From Axinella damicornis (taxonomy: Eukaryota; Porifera; Demospongiae; Axinellida; Axinellidae): 64,000 nucleotides of DNA. Numbering within the stretch: position 1 is the first letter of the stretch; the number at the start of each line of letters is the position of its first letter. A program made the position numbers and the translations under genes. The stretch spans positions 9,380,855 through 9,444,854 of the forward strand of contig OZ007506.1 in NCBI GenBank assembly GCA_963931865.1. Reading direction: 5' to 3'. Shown piece by piece: positions 63,531 through 64,000 of the stretch. The notes under the pieces were generated by a model. That model saw only the letters and a list, made by a program, of their open reading frames with translations, made no database searches and had not been told where the DNA came from.

Positions 63531-63625
63531 GACCAAGTATGGCTGCGATATTTGGTCCGGGGGGACAGATTATTCTGCCGTGGACAGTCCGGGGGGACCG
63601 CTTTTCAGGGGGATCTGTCCACAGT

Positions 63626-63970
63626 GTGACAGAGTTACATTCAAATGAATGCTGCATATGCATGCACTCGCTCAGGCTCACCTTATTTTCAATGTTATAC
63701 ATTCTGCTAGTTTATATACATGTGTTGCTATCCACTTTGAAGTGGTCCCAGGACGTCTGTTACATACTTTGCAAGTATGTTGCTGGGCCCAAAACTGCTC
63801 CCACAGTCCTAAGCAGATACACAACTCTGACCACACCTACCAATTGACAAATTTCCACTTGGGAACACTAAACACTAGTCTAGGAATGAGACTCATCTCA
63901 CCCTTAACAGCGCTTCAGTGAATTACTTCAGCAATTCTCTGAACATGGTGGATGTATGTATATCACGCAT
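63626..63970. other. Unassigned stretch
   Basis: Overlapping plus-strand frames are open here, but one runs out of the inverted-repeat arm and none has recognisable content. Nothing else was seen. Confidence 0.4.
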
Positions 63971-64000
63971 ACTAGTCTCTTTCCCAGGCCCGGGGCCTGG
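63971..64000. mobile_element. Start of another element tip cut by the window end
   Basis: actagtctctttcccaggcc resembles the AGCCTCGTTCCCAGGCC tip family and runs into a palindrome, ccaggcccggggcctgg, at the last base. The remainder lies outside the window. Confidence 0.5.

Larger units (their letters stand above)
62859..63625. mobile_element. Outer inverted-repeat (foldback) element interrupted by a MITE
   Basis: The left arm (core 62,871-62,920: aaaagcggtcccccc and ctgtccacggcagaataat) and the right arm (core 63,567-63,612: attattctgccgtggacag and ggggggaccgctttt) are inverted copies. Weaker similarity extends outward (tgtcatact against agtgtgaca) and inward (tatcgc). The right arm has an extra tccggggggac copy. 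The target duplication of this outer element was not resolved. The MITE at 63,060-63,521 sits between the arms. Confidence 0.72.

Overview
This is eukaryotic, animal-type nuclear DNA. It has no bacterial gene organisation, and it carries GT-AG splice-like junctions, a decayed non-LTR retrotransposon, a tRNA-Thr-like sequence, a MITE-type element and many microsatellites. An invertebrate (for example a marine one such as a sponge) is a reasonable guess, but the sequence does not fix the species.

Bases 1 to 57,280 are one uninterrupted tandem array, all head to tail, with its left end outside the window. The modal monomer is 307 bp. Inside each monomer lies a 33-bp sub-repeat, usually in 3 copies (2 or 4 in some). 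By length there are on the order of 190 monomers. They are arranged in overlapping higher-order repeats with periods of 603/910, 1,205, 4,776, about 1,820, 3,296, 920, 879 and 1,454 bp, plus long-range copies 11 to 15 kb apart. This indicates repeated unequal exchange and segmental duplication.

The most interesting reading of the array is on the minus strand. Each consensus monomer resolves into a 195-nt open block (65 codons) with an acceptor-like tctccag on one side and a donor-like GTAAGT on the other, separated by a 112-bp intron-like spacer. The block is phase 0 at both ends, so any number of blocks could be spliced in frame. The 33-bp sub-repeat becomes an 11-residue Cys/Pro motif (VENAPPPSCIP). 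The array could therefore be a massively amplified exon of a minus-strand gene, or a satellite born from such an exon. Many monomers carry lesions that break the block (1-, 7- or 10-bp deletions, a Cys-to-stop change, lost donor sites). Other frames are also open, so coding is a hypothesis and not established.

From 57,281 to 64,000 the DNA is mostly unique. It holds a palindromic element tip (57,684), a decayed plus-strand non-LTR reverse transcriptase (57.88-59.1 kb), a minus-strand RT scrap (59.44-59.53 kb), a GA/GGGA microsatellite, two candidate minus-strand exons in phase 0 (60,066-59,884 and 61,100-60,936), a 25-bp minisatellite apparently derived from a transposon tip, CA, poly-C and GCTA runs, a tRNA-Thr(AGT)-like sequence (61,836-61,907), a hairpin (62,388-62,460), and a MITE with 68-bp inverted ends and 9-bp target duplications (63,060-63,521) nested between the arms of an older inverted repeat. 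The two candidate exons lie upstream of the array for minus-strand transcription, so one transcription unit could join them; this is inference.
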